A DNA stretch of 25,954 nt from Burkholderiales bacterium. GTDB taxonomy: Bacteria > Pseudomonadota > Gammaproteobacteria > Burkholderiales > Burkholderiaceae_C. Where the stretch lies: the NCBI GenBank assembly GCA_016703325.1, contig JADJCH010000023.1, positions 1-25,954 on the forward strand, written 5' to 3'. A program made the position numbers and the translations under genes. Shown piece after piece: positions 6,326 to 14,120 of the stretch. Under the pieces are notes generated by a model. The model made no database searches, was not told where the DNA came from, and saw only the letters and a list, made by a program, of their open reading frames with translations. The stretch's first letter is position 1, and each line of letters begins with the position of its first letter.

Positions 6326-7846
6326 TCAGTGGCCGGAGGGACGAGCCTCGGCGGCCGGCCACCGCAGCTGCACCGACAGCCCGCCCAGGTCGGCACTGCG
6401 CCCCAACTGCACCACCGCAGCGTGGACCGCCGCAATGCGCCGCACGATGGACCAGCCCAGCCCGCTGCCGGGCTGCTCGCTGCCCAGCACACGAAAGAAG
6501 CGTTCCCCCAGCCGCTGGCAGTCCGCCTCGGCCAGGCCGGGGCCGCTGTCCTCCACCCACAGCGTCACAGCGTCTGTTGCCGCACGCAGCTTCACTGCCA
6601 CACGAGCACCGTCGGGGCTGTAGCGGCTGGCGTTGTCCACCAGGTTGCGCAGCAACACGGCCAGCAACACCTCATTGCCGCGCACCTGGCAGGCCGCATC
6701 GGCTTCCAGCTCGATCGACTGCCCGCGGCGCAGCGCCTGCGGCGCCAGCTCCGCCAGCACGGTCCGGGCCACGCCGCGCAGGTCCAGGTCGGCCATCGCA
6801 GGGGCGGCGCCGCCCTCCAGCCGCGACAGGGTCAGCAGCTGCTGCACAAGGTGGCCGGCACGGTCGCAGCCCTGAAGCGTGGCCAGCAGGGCATGGTGGC
6901 GCGCATCCGGATCGCCCTCGCCCAGGGCCACCTGCGCCTGGGTGCGGATCGCCGCGATCGGGGTGCGCAGTTCATGAGCGGCATCGGCAGTGAAGCGGCG
7001 CTCGGCGGCCATCAAGGCCTCGATGCGTTCGAGCAGCCCGTTCAGAGCCTCCAGCGCCGGCTCCAGCTCCGAAGGGGCCCCGGGCAGCCTCACCGGTGAC
7101 AGGTCCTGAGGTTGACGTTTCGCCAGCTGGCGGTCGAGTTCACGCAGCGGGGCCACCGCCCGCCGCACCGACCACCAGGTCAGCAGCGCAATCAAGGGCA
7201 GCGCCAACAGCAGCGGCCCCAGGCTGCCGCGCAGCAGGGCATGCAGGATGTCGCTGCGCGAGGCCTGCTCCTCGGCCACCATCACCAGCAGGTCATGCGC
7301 CTGCCCCCGGCTGACGAACACCCGCCACGCTCCCTCGCTGGGCTCGCGCAGCAGCGGCAACGCAGCGTCGTCGCGGTGCCGGCGGCCGGCCTGGCGATCC
7401 ACCGCGGTGGCCATCGTCAGCTGCACGGTGTGGAAACCGTCCTTCAGCCGGGGCTGCAACGGCACCATCGCCGACTCGGGTGCCTGGGCCGAGCGCAGCA
7501 GCAATCGGCCTTCATGGAACACCTGGAAGGCCACCCGCGGCGCGTAGCGGTGCAGCACCGGTGCATCCTTCAATGCCCGGTGATCGTCCGAGCGGTGACC
7601 GCGGCGGTGGGAAGAGCTGTCTTCGGACGCGGGGTCGCCGTCTCCGTGGTCCTCCTCCAGCTCGCTGCTGTACTGGGCCACCAGCACCGCGGCCGACTGC
7701 ACCAGGTGGCCGTCCAGCAACTCATCCAGCTCGTGGCGGGTGTCCACCCAGGTCAGGACCAGCGCCGCCAGCCACACCCCCAGCAGGCTGCCCAGCACCA
7801 TCGACAGCAGCCTGGCCTGCAAGGAGCGGGTGAACCAGGTCATCAT
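6326..7846 (-). CDS. sensor histidine kinase, QseC-like
   Basis: 506 residues with first membrane segment at about 12-33, an extracytoplasmic sensor region at 34-204, and second segment at about 205-226, followed by a HAMP-like linker. The dimerisation/phosphoacceptor helix has His291 (FTADAAHELRTPIAAIRTQ). The ATPase domain has an N-box at 401-405 (NLVDN), G1 at 432-437 (EDSGPGL) and G2 at 460-464 (GSGLG). Start ATG 7846; a second ATG follows directly. The sensor region carries an unusual acidic then His-rich stretch at about 62-100 (EEDHGDGD, HRRGHRSDDHR), which could bind metal. The gene is 54 bp downstream of its response regulator. By position the pair controls the cytochrome genes upstream; the signal is unknown. 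Confidence 0.92.
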   Translation of the reverse strand: MMTWFTRSLQARLLSMVLGSLLGVWLAALVLTWVDTRHELDELLDGHLVQSAAVLVAQYSSELEEDHGDGDPASEDSSSHRRGHRSDDHRALKDAPVLHRYAPRVAFQVFHEGRLLLRSAQAPESAMVPLQPRLKDGFHTVQLTMATAVDRQAGRRHRDDAALPLLREPSEGAWRVFVSRGQAHDLLVMVAEEQASRSDILHALLRGSLGPLLLALPLIALLTWWSVRRAVAPLRELDRQLAKRQPQDLSPVRLPGAPSELEPALEALNGLLERIEALMAAERRFTADAAHELRTPIAAIRTQAQVALGEGDPDARHHALLATLQGCDRAGHLVQQLLTLSRLEGGAAPAMADLDLRGVARTVLAELAPQALRRGQSIELEADAACQVRGNEVLLAVLLRNLVDNASRYSPDGARVAVKLRAATDAVTLWVEDSGPGLAEADCQRLGERFFRVLGSEQPGSGLGWSIVRRIAAVHAAVVQLGRSADLGGLSVQLRWPAAEARPSGH

Positions 7847-7900
7847 GGAACGGCTGGATCGGCTGAGGATGGAGAGGCCGGTGTCGGTGCGGCGGCGATG

Positions 7901-8572
7901 TCAGCCGGCCGGCAGCTCACGCGGCACCAGGTAACCCACCCCCCGCACCGTCTGGATGAAGCCGCTGCCCAGCTTGCGCCGCAGGTGGTGGATGTGCACC
8001 TCCAGCGCGTTGCTCTCGACTTCCTGGCCCCAGCTGTAGACATGCTGCTCGATCTGTTCGCGCGACAGCACCCGCCCGGCGTTCAGCATCAGGGCCTGCA
8101 GCAGGTCGAACTCCCGCTGCGACAGCGTCACTTCCTCACCCTCCAGGGTGACGCGGCGCCCGGCCACATCCAGCATCACCCCCTGCGCGCGCAGGCATTC
8201 CTGCGGCTGGCCATGGGCGCGGCGCACCAGCGCACGCAGCCGGGCGGCCAGTTCGTCCAGGTCCACCGGCTTGACGACGTAGTCGTCCGCCCCGCTGTCC
8301 AGGCCGCGCACCCGGTCCGAAACCGCGTCGCGCGCGGTCAGCACCAGCACCGGCAAGTGCACCTGGGCACGCCGCAGGCCGGCCAGCACGTCCAGCCCGT
8401 CCTTGCGCGGCAGCCCCAGGTCCAGCACCGCGGCCTGATGCACCTGGGCACGCAGCTCGCGTTCGGCCGCCTCGCCGTCGCGCACCCAATCCACCTGGAA
8501 GCCGCGCTGCCTGAGCCCGGCGCGCAGACCATCGCCCAGTTGCGGATCGTCCTCAGCCAGCAGGATGCGCAT
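7901..8572 (-). CDS. OmpR/QseB-family response regulator
   Basis: 223 residues. The receiver domain spans about 1-112, with acidic pocket Glu7-Asp8-Asp9, phosphoacceptor Asp51 (AVLDLGLPRKDGLD) and the conserved Lys in VKPVDLDEL. The C-terminal OmpR-type winged helix ends LEVHIHHLRRKLGSGFIQTV, then RGVGYLVP. ATG 8572 has GGAG five bases upstream and lies 11 bp after the stop of the cytochrome b gene, so it is co-transcribed with the cytochromes. It partners with the QseC-like kinase downstream and presumably acts at the promoter before the SHP gene near 10.4 kb. Confidence 0.93.
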   Translation of the reverse strand: MRILLAEDDPQLGDGLRAGLRQRGFQVDWVRDGEAAERELRAQVHQAAVLDLGLPRKDGLDVLAGLRRAQVHLPVLVLTARDAVSDRVRGLDSGADDYVVKPVDLDELAARLRALVRRAHGQPQECLRAQGVMLDVAGRRVTLEGEEVTLSQREFDLLQALMLNAGRVLSREQIEQHVYSWGQEVESNALEVHIHHLRRKLGSGFIQTVRGVGYLVPRELPAG

Positions 8573-8583
8573 GCCGGCTCCGT

Positions 8584-9399
8584 TCAGTCGTGGTCATCGT
8601 CGTCATGGTGCTTGCGCCGCTCACGATGGTAGTCGCCGGACAGGCCCCCCGACCGGGCTTCACCGGGCTGGCTGTAGCCCGTTCCACCGGAGCCAACCCC
8701 CAGGTCACCGCCCTGCGGAGCGTTGGCCCACTGCCAGCCCCAGAACCCCAGCACCGTGGCCAGCAGCAGCAGCCCCAGCGGACGCCAGGCGCGGCGGATG
8801 CCTTCGCCCGCCGGCACATGGGGTTTGTGGCCGGTGACCATCGCCCGGGCCAGGTTCTCCCCGTGCAGGAGGCTGGACAGCAGCACCGCCAGGACGTGGA
8901 CGATGACCAGCGCCAGCATCAGGCTGGCCAGCGCCTCGTGCAGATCCTCCAGCAGCTCGGGCCCGAGGTCGTTGTAGACCGCCCAGCCGCTGGCCGTGAC
9001 GCCCGCCGCCAGCGCCAGCAAGGCCAGCACCGCCAGCGCCCCGGCCGGGTTGTGGCCGGTGTGGTGCTGCGGCTTCGGCCCGGGCAGGCTGCGCAGGTAG
9101 GCCCACACCGCCTGCGGCCCGCGCACGAAGCGGGTGAAGCGTGCATGCCGCGTGCCCACCAGCCCCCAGATGAGCCGGAAGCCGACCAGCCCCGCCAGCG
9201 TGTAGCCCAGGGTCACATGCACCCGCTGCCAGCGCTCGCTCTCGCTGGTCAGCCAGGCGCCGGCAAAACACAGCACCGCCAGCCAGTGGAACATCCGCAC
9301 CGGCAGGTCCCAGACCAGGGTGCCCGGCTCGGCAGGGCCAGCACCGCGGCCCGGTGCGGAGGAAGACGTCTCAGCGGGGGATGCGGATGTCGCGCTCAC
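8584..9399 (-). CDS. membrane cytochrome b of the SHP operon
   Basis: A Ni/Fe-hydrogenase-b-type/cytochrome b561-like protein. The GTG at 9399 is preferred because AAGGAG stands six bases before it. This gives 271 residues, and overlaps the end of the dihaem cytochrome gene by 29 bp. The membrane core begins VWDLPVRMFHWLAVLCFAGA. Further helices are at VHVTLGYTLAGLVGFRLIWG, ALAVLALLALAAGVTASGWA and the region ending IVHVLAVLLSSLLHGENL, plus a last one LGLLLLATVLGFWGW. Histidines in helices (FHW, VHV, DLHEAL, IVHVL) are the expected axial ligands for two b haems. The tail is long and ends in a His/Asp cluster (HRERRKHHDDDDHD). Role: quinol oxidation or reduction, passing electrons to or from the periplasmic cytochromes encoded just upstream. 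Confidence 0.9.
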   Translation of the reverse strand: MSATSASPAETSSSAPGRGAGPAEPGTLVWDLPVRMFHWLAVLCFAGAWLTSESERWQRVHVTLGYTLAGLVGFRLIWGLVGTRHARFTRFVRGPQAVWAYLRSLPGPKPQHHTGHNPAGALAVLALLALAAGVTASGWAVYNDLGPELLEDLHEALASLMLALVIVHVLAVLLSSLLHGENLARAMVTGHKPHVPAGEGIRRAWRPLGLLLLATVLGFWGWQWANAPQGGDLGVGSGGTGYSQPGEARSGGLSGDYHRERRKHHDDDDHD

Positions 9400-9871
9400 G
9401 GTACTCTCCTTGGTCGGCACGGGTGTGGCAGGCGCTGCAGTTGGACGGGCTCTTCACCGCCGGCAGCTTCCAGGTGGCAGGGCGCACCTCGTCGTGTTCG
9501 CGCACGAACCAGGCACTGAGTGTGATGCGGTCCTGCGGCGGCGCCTCCCGGGCGCGCCGGCCCGAGCTGGCGCCGGCCTGTGCGGTGAGCCAGCCCGTCA
9601 GCTCCTGGACGGTGGCGGCATCCAGCGATGCGTCCGTGCCGTAGTGCTTCGACAGGTTGCCCATCACCCGTTGCCAGGACGGCGCAGGCAGCAGGCCGGG
9701 CGGGTAGGCGGCATGGCAGGAGGCGCACTCCTGCAGGTACTTCGCCGGCATCGGCACCCGCGGGCCGTGGTCGTCGGCCCGGGCCGGCAGCGCCGCGCCC
9801 AGCAGGGCCAGGCCCGAACTCAGGCCCAAACTCAGACCCAGACCGATGCCGCGAAAGGCTCGTTTCGTCAT
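9371..9871 (-). CDS. dihaem cytochrome c (DHC type)
   Basis: 166 residues from the ATG at 9871 with GGAG six bases upstream. A signal peptide covers about residues 1-32 (hydrophobic LGLSLGLSSGLALLGAALPA, then RADD). Two haem-c sites are present, CASCH at 49-53 and CSACH at 145-149, near the two ends of the mature chain. The intervening sequence includes the recognisable WQRVMGNLSKHYGTDASLD, which gives further His and Met residues. Proteins with this layout are the dihaem cytochromes (DHC) described next to SHP in Rhodobacter sphaeroides and other proteobacteria, which donate electrons to SHP. Gene order shp-dhc-cytb matches that cluster. Confidence 0.92.
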   Translation of the reverse strand: MTKRAFRGIGLGLSLGLSSGLALLGAALPARADDHGPRVPMPAKYLQECASCHAAYPPGLLPAPSWQRVMGNLSKHYGTDASLDAATVQELTGWLTAQAGASSGRRAREAPPQDRITLSAWFVREHDEVRPATWKLPAVKSPSNCSACHTRADQGEYRERDIRIPR

Positions 9872-9899
9872 GTTCAACTCCGTGAAGGTGCTGCGGCGT

Positions 9900-10361
9900 T
9901 CAAGGCTTCAGGCCGGCCAGCCAGGCCAGCACGTCGGCCTTCTCGCCCGCGGTGCATTCCCGCCCGACCACGTCATTGCAGTTGCGGCGGAACCATTTCT
10001 CCACCTTGGCCGCGTCGGTGAAACGCTGCGGGTTGAACGCCGGTGCCAGCGGCTGGATCACCTTGCCGGTGCTGGCGTGTTTGCCGGTGCCGGTGGGCGG
10101 CTCACCGTGGCAGCTGGCACAGCTCCACTCCCGCCCGTGGCGGCTGTTGAAGAAGGCCTGCCCGCGTGCGGCGGAAGCCGGTTGCCCGGCTGCGGCGCTG
10201 TATTCGGCGATGAACATGCCGGGGCGGGTGGACAACGGCAGCGCCTGCGCGGCCGGCGCCGCCGTCGGCAGCAAGGCGATCACAGCGGCGGCGGTTGCAG
10301 CCGCCAGCGCCCTGCGCAGCCGGTCAGCGGGAATCGATGAAGGGAATCGATGCAGTGTCAT
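9900..10361 (-). CDS. SHP-type monohaem cytochrome c, DUF1924 family
   Basis: 153 residues from the ATG at 10361, chosen for AGGAG five bases upstream rather than the in-frame start at 10382. The signal peptide is residues 1-39 or so (ALAAATAAAVIALLPTAAPA). A single haem-c site CASCH is at 81-85. The C-terminal signature RRNCNDVVGRECTAGEKADV (about 125-144) has two cysteines that can form the family disulphide. It also has Asn residues (127, 129) that include the candidate for the unusual Asn axial ligand known in sphaeroides haem protein. In SHP the Asn swings off in the ferrous form so that O2, NO or other ligands bind. The in vivo role is unsettled; an oxygen-binding or reactive-nitrogen function has been proposed. 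First gene of the operon. Confidence 0.9.
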   Translation of the reverse strand: MTLHRFPSSIPADRLRRALAAATAAAVIALLPTAAPAAQALPLSTRPGMFIAEYSAAAGQPASAARGQAFFNSRHGREWSCASCHGEPPTGTGKHASTGKVIQPLAPAFNPQRFTDAAKVEKWFRRNCNDVVGRECTAGEKADVLAWLAGLKP

Positions 10362-10395
10362 GGCAACTCCTGATGTCGCCATGGTCTGCGCCGCG

Positions 10396-10413
10396 CATTA
10401 GCCCGGTCTTAAC
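10396..10413. promoter_or_regulatory. possible response-regulator direct repeat before the SHP gene
   Basis: CATTAG at 10396-10401 and CTTAAC at 10408-10413 are similar hexamers, six bases apart and thus about one helical turn, 35-52 bp before the SHP start. OmpR-family regulators bind such tandem half-sites, and QseB-type sites contain CTTAA-like units. The match is loose; the support is mainly position. Confidence 0.25.
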
Positions 10414-10470
10414 GCCACCTTGGTTCACCCGCCGATGCTTTTCCTTGCGGGCCGCATTGGGCCAGCGGCC

Positions 10471-11856
10471 TCACTTGAGGTAGCCCCAGGACTTCAGCCG
10501 CGAGGCCGAGTACTGCGCCGCCTGCCCCTGCTGCGTCACGCGCAGGAAGCCGGCGTAGTGCTGCGCCGCCGCCTGCCGCTGGCCCTGCCCCTCCAGCGCC
10601 ACGCCTTTCAGGAACAACACCCCGGCATCGCCCGGCAGCACCCGGTCATAGGCCTGCAGGTCAGCGTAGGCGCCGGCCGGGTCACGCAGGCCGAGCTTGA
10701 GCGTGGCGCCCAGTTTCATCGCCTGAGCCTCCTGGGGATAGACCTCCCGCGCGGTCTGCACAAAGCGGCTGGCATCGCCCGCCCGGCCCATGGCCTGCAG
10801 CGTCTGGCCCATGCGCAGGTTGGCGGCGTAGTCCCGCGGTGCGTGTTTCAGCGCGGCCGCGAACTGCTGCTGCGCCGGCTCCAGCTGCTTGCCTGCCAGG
10901 GCGGACTCGCCGTTCTTGCAGGCGTCGATGGTGGGCTTGAGCCGCCGCAGGCTGGCGGTGCTGTCCATGAAGCGCTCGCGCTGCGGCGGCGCCTTGGCAC
11001 TGGTGGCGTACTTGGTCTGTGCCAGCCGGCGGGCGGTGTCGCGGCGTTCGGTGCTCATCGGGTGGGAGGAGAACATGGTCTCCAGCACGCTGGGCTGGCG
11101 TTCGTGGCCCTCCACCAGCAGCTGGTGCAGACCGACCATGCCCTGCGCCGGGTAACCGGCCTTCACCAGGTAGTCCTGCCCCAGCGCGTCGGCCTCGCGC
11201 TCATGGTCTCGCGAGTAGTTGGCCAGCAGCGCAGAGGCCCCCACCTGCCCGCCCATGCCCACCAGGGGCGCCCAGCTGGAGTCGCCGGCCGCCACCGTCA
11301 ACCCCGCCACCGCCACCTGCGCCACCATCGCCTGGCCCTGGCGCTGCGCGGCATGCCGGGCGTTGACATGCCCGAGTTCGTGGCCCAGCAGTGCGGCCAG
11401 CTCCGACTCGTCCTTCATCTCCGTCATGATCCCCCGCGTCACCCCCATCGCCCCGGCCGGGAAGGTGTAGGCGTTGACGTAGTTGGCGTTGAGCACCCGG
11501 TAGTTGTAGGGCATGTCCCTGCGCTGCACCCCACCCTGCAGCCGTTGGCCCACACCGGCCACGTAGCGGTTGACCGCATCGTCCTGGATGGCGCCCAGGT
11601 CCTGCGAGAACTGCTGCGGCGCCTGTTGGGCATCCACCTGTTTTTCCTGCTCCGGGCTCATGCCGACCAGGATGCGCTCGCCCGTCACCGGCGACACCGC
11701 ACAGCCTTGCAGCACGGTGGCCGAGGTGGCCGCACCGAACAGCCAGAGCGTGTCGCGGCGGCTCAGCCGGTTGCGACGCAGGCGGTCGGCCAGACCGGTG
11801 GCGGTGGCCTCCACAACAGCAGCTTCAGCAGGGAAGGACATGACGGGCTCGCCCAT
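10471..11856 (-). CDS. M48 family metallopeptidase lipoprotein with TPR-like C-terminus
   Basis: 461 residues from the ATG at 11856 (456 from the next ATG, 11841). The N-terminus has a Tat-like twin-arginine motif (LSRRDTLWLFGAATSATVLQ) followed by a lipobox Cys at about 52 (LQGC). It is therefore probably exported folded and lipidated in the outer membrane or periplasm. The peptidase domain has HELGH at 159-163, with the distal zinc ligand Glu221 in DHEREADALGQ, as in BepA/LoiP-type M48 proteases. The C-terminal third (about 330-461) is helical with TPR-like repeats (ANLRMGQTLQAMGRAGDASR, GVALEGQGQRQAAAQHYAGF), as in BepA. BepA handles misassembled outer-membrane proteins such as LptD, and a similar quality-control role is likely. 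Divergent from glgC. Confidence 0.92.
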   Translation of the reverse strand: MGEPVMSFPAEAAVVEATATGLADRLRRNRLSRRDTLWLFGAATSATVLQGCAVSPVTGERILVGMSPEQEKQVDAQQAPQQFSQDLGAIQDDAVNRYVAGVGQRLQGGVQRRDMPYNYRVLNANYVNAYTFPAGAMGVTRGIMTEMKDESELAALLGHELGHVNARHAAQRQGQAMVAQVAVAGLTVAAGDSSWAPLVGMGGQVGASALLANYSRDHEREADALGQDYLVKAGYPAQGMVGLHQLLVEGHERQPSVLETMFSSHPMSTERRDTARRLAQTKYATSAKAPPQRERFMDSTASLRRLKPTIDACKNGESALAGKQLEPAQQQFAAALKHAPRDYAANLRMGQTLQAMGRAGDASRFVQTAREVYPQEAQAMKLGATLKLGLRDPAGAYADLQAYDRVLPGDAGVLFLKGVALEGQGQRQAAAQHYAGFLRVTQQGQAAQYSASRLKSWGYLK

Positions 11857-11979
11857 GAAAAGTTCACCGGGAGGCCATTCTAGAAACGCCTGCCCCCGGC
11901 CGGTACGATGTCGCCCAACGCCCGCAGCCGGTGGCTGCGCCCCCGGCAGACCGAAGGCCCGCCTTCGAGGAGACAGGGC

Positions 11980-13248
11980 ATGCCAACCCATGAAGTGCGC
12001 CACCCCCTGTGCAGCAGCTGCTACGCCGTGGTGCTGGCCGGCGGCCGCGGCAGCCGGCTGGGCCCGCTCACCGACCGGCGCGCCAAACCGGCGGTGCCCT
12101 TCGCGGGGCAGCTCAAGATCATCGACTTCCCGCTCAGCAACTGCGTCAACTCCGGCATCCGCCGCATCGGCGTGCTGACCCAGTACAAGGCGCAGAGCCT
12201 GATCCGCCACGTCGAACGGGGCTGGAACTTCCTGGCCGGCCACCTGGGCGAGTACATCGACATCGCCCCGGCCCAGCAGCACGGCGGCGAGGCCTGGTAC
12301 GCCGGCACCGCCGACGCCGTCTGGCAGAACCGCGACCTGCTGCGCGAGGTGCGGCCCCGCCACGTGCTGCTGCTGGCCGGCGACCACGTCTACAAGATGG
12401 ACTACGCCCGCCTGCTGGCCGACCATGTGGACAGCGGCGCGGCGCTCACCGTGGCCTGCCACGAGGTGCCACTGGAGGAGGCCGGCGCCTTCGGCGTGAT
12501 GGCGGTGGACGAGCACCAGCGCATCGTCGCCTTCGAGGAAAAACCCGCCCACCCCCGCCCCCTGCCCGACCGGCCCGAATGCGCCCTGGCCAGCCTCGGC
12601 ATCTACGTCTTCGACACCGGGCTGCTGCTGGACGAACTGGCCCGCGATGCCGCCGACCCCCACTCCAGCCACGACTTCGGCCGCGACCTCATCCCCGCCC
12701 TGATCGACCGCATCCCGGTGCATGCCCACCGCCTTGCCGACAGCGCCGTGGCAGCAGCCGGCAGTCCGCCCTACTGGCGCGACGTCGGCACCGTCGACGC
12801 CTACTACGCCGCCAACCTCGACCTGCTGCTGCCCCAGCCCACCCTGGACCTGCACGACGACCACTGGCCCATCCTCAGCCAGCAACGCCAGCTGCCGCCG
12901 GCCCAGTTCATCGACGACGGCCCGCAGCGCCCCGGCGAAGCCCGCCAGTCCCTGGTCGCCAGCGGCTGCGTGCTGCATGGCGCCCAGGTGCGCCACAGCA
13001 TCCTCTTCGCCAAGGTGCGCCTGGGCTCCGGCAGCCGGGTGGAGGATTCCCTGCTGCTGCCCGACGTCTCCAGCGGCCGCAACCTGCACCTGCGCCGCAC
13101 CATCATCGACAAACACTGCCGCCTGCCCGACGGCTTCACCGCCGGCCTGGACCCCGCCGCCGACCGCGCCCGCGGCTTCCACCTCACCCCGGCCGGCATC
13201 ACCCTGGTGACCACGGCGATGCTGGGGCAGGACGGGCGGCTGGAGTGA
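11980..13248 (+). CDS. glgC: glucose-1-phosphate adenylyltransferase
   Basis: 422 residues from the ATG at 11980, with GAGGAGA six bases upstream. It makes ADP-glucose from glucose-1-phosphate and ATP, the committed step of bacterial glycogen synthesis. The nucleotidyltransferase domain opens with VLAGGRGSRLGPLTDRRAKP. It continues with FAGQLKIIDFPLSNCVNSGI, then AGTADAVWQN and LLAGDHVYKMDY, all diagnostic for GlgC. The sugar-phosphate region FEEKP and the SHDFGRDLIP motif follow. The C-terminal part (about 300-415) is the left-handed beta-helix. Length is normal for the family (about 420-430). No glgA, glgB or glgP is adjacent; downstream is decayed DNA, so glgC may be separated from its usual partners here. 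Confidence 0.96.
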   Translation: MPTHEVRHPLCSSCYAVVLAGGRGSRLGPLTDRRAKPAVPFAGQLKIIDFPLSNCVNSGIRRIGVLTQYKAQSLIRHVERGWNFLAGHLGEYIDIAPAQQHGGEAWYAGTADAVWQNRDLLREVRPRHVLLLAGDHVYKMDYARLLADHVDSGAALTVACHEVPLEEAGAFGVMAVDEHQRIVAFEEKPAHPRPLPDRPECALASLGIYVFDTGLLLDELARDAADPHSSHDFGRDLIPALIDRIPVHAHRLADSAVAAAGSPPYWRDVGTVDAYYAANLDLLLPQPTLDLHDDHWPILSQQRQLPPAQFIDDGPQRPGEARQSLVASGCVLHGAQVRHSILFAKVRLGSGSRVEDSLLLPDVSSGRNLHLRRTIIDKHCRLPDGFTAGLDPAADRARGFHLTPAGITLVTTAMLGQDGRLE

Positions 13249-13261
13249 GGGGCAGGCGGCC

Positions 13262-13289
13262 CCCACACCCCACACCCCACACCCCACAC
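13262..13289. repeat. heptanucleotide tandem repeat, four copies
   Basis: Four perfect copies of CCCACAC, starting 14 bp after the glgC stop, continued by C-rich degenerate sequence to about 13311. A second short-unit tandem array in the same window, besides the GCCCAAAC array near 5.5 kb. Confidence 0.85.
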
Positions 13290-13317
13290 CCCCAGCCCCA
13301 GCTCCAGCCCCACCGTC

Positions 13318-13337
13318 ATTCCCGCGAAGGCGGGAAT
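13318..13337. repeat. dRS3-like palindromic intergenic repeat
   Basis: A 20-bp element with perfect 8-bp arms ATTCCCGC/GCGGGAAT around GAAG, inside the longer familiar context CGTCATTCCCGCGAAGG..ATCCA. Elements with ATTCCC..GGGAAT arms are dispersed in beta-proteobacterial genomes; in Neisseria they are called dRS3 and serve as integration targets for filamentous prophage. Here it may also end glgC transcription. It abuts the headless beta-helix gene, so it may mark a recombination point. Confidence 0.7.
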
Positions 13338-13341
13338 CCAG

Positions 13342-14044
13342 CCACCCTCCATTTCAGCCACCCACAACGTCTCGACGGCCGCCGCCCTGGCCGCGCTGAT
13401 CAGCGACTCCAGCAACGCCGGCAGCCTCCAGCCTGGCGACACCATCGTGCTGACAGCCGGCACCTGCCAGGGCAAGTTCGTCGCCACCGTCTCCGGCGGC
13501 AAGGGCCTGCCGATCACGCTCCAGGGTTCAAGCACCACCGTCTTCACCACCGCGGGCGGCTACGGTCTCCACCTCAAGGCCAGCTACTGGAAGCTCACCG
13601 GCTTCACGGTGCAGAAGGCCCAAAAAGGGCATCATCCTCGACGGCGGCCTGCCCGAACGCAGCGACCGCAACTGCATCATCAAGAACACCCTGGGCCCCA
13701 ACATCTCCGCCGAAGGCATCGACGTCAAGGAAGGCACCCGCGGCGGCCAGCTCATCGGCGACAGCTGTGACCGCCCCAGCCTCAGCCAGGCCGGCATCCA
13801 GGTGCACCAGAAGATTGAATCCGGCGTCGCCTACGGCAACAACAACACCTTCCGCAAGAACATCATGAGCCTGGGCGGCACCCCGGGCCACGGCTTCGAG
13901 ATCCAGGCCAGCACCTGTGGCAACACGGTGTGCAGCGACAACAAGACCCTTTCCGGCTACACGTTGGGCATGTCCAACCTCGGTCCGGTGAGCTGCGCGA
14001 CGCTGCAAGTGGTGCCGACCTGTCCGGCGGTGTTGAATCGGTGA
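13342..14044 (+). pseudogene. right-handed beta-helix (polysaccharide-lyase-like) protein, headless and frameshifted
   Basis: The recognisable coding sequence starts right after the dRS3-like repeat, without a start codon or signal peptide: SATHNVSTAAALAALISDSS, then GDTIVLTAGTCQGKFVATVS. Strand-and-turn repeats typical of right-handed parallel beta-helix proteins follow (GLHLKASYWKLTGFTVQKAQ). At 13621-13629 the run CAAAAAGGG carries one extra base. Skipping it restores KGIILDGG, and the rest of the domain reads to the TGA at 14042 (GIQVHQKIESGVAYGNNNTF, KNIMSLGG). Such folds occur in pectate, alginate and chondroitin lyases and in surface carbohydrate-binding proteins; the substrate cannot be told. 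Loss of the 5' end plus a frameshift indicate a dead gene. Cysteines in the second half suggest an exported ancestor. Confidence 0.7.
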
Positions 14045-14093
14045 GCAGGGAGCCGAGGGCATGGCCCGGCCGCTGATTCGCATGCCCGTCCGT

Positions 14094-14120
14094 GAGAGGG
14101 TGTAAACGCAATGATTTACG
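14094..14120. other. possible terminal repeat of a second insertion sequence
   Basis: The 27 bases begin GAGAGGGTGTAAACGC and end ATGATTTACG, holding the small dyad GTAAA-N8-TTTAC. Ends of IS256/mutator-type elements often look like this (GAG..GTGTAAA). It sits exactly where the IS1182-like transposase reading frame breaks off. A full second element is not present. Identification is by resemblance only. Confidence 0.3.

Noticed and set aside
7112..8632. 506-codon plus-strand frame opposite the sensor kinase and response regulator
   Set aside because: Gln/His/Arg-rich composition of an antisense shadow; the minus-strand genes have all catalytic motifs.
10471..13287. 938-codon minus-strand frame covering both the M48 gene and the antisense of glgC
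   Set aside because: Only the part after 11856 has protease motifs and a signal sequence. The earlier part is the low-complexity antisense of glgC, which is a secure gene.
13318..13337. Palindrome considered as a plain intrinsic terminator of glgC
   Set aside because: No T-run follows and the sequence matches a dispersed repeat type; terminator activity is possible but not the best description.
12009..13868. 619-codon plus-strand frame overlapping glgC
   Set aside because: Arg/Pro/Ala-rich shadow of the glgC frame with no domain; typical of high-GC DNA.
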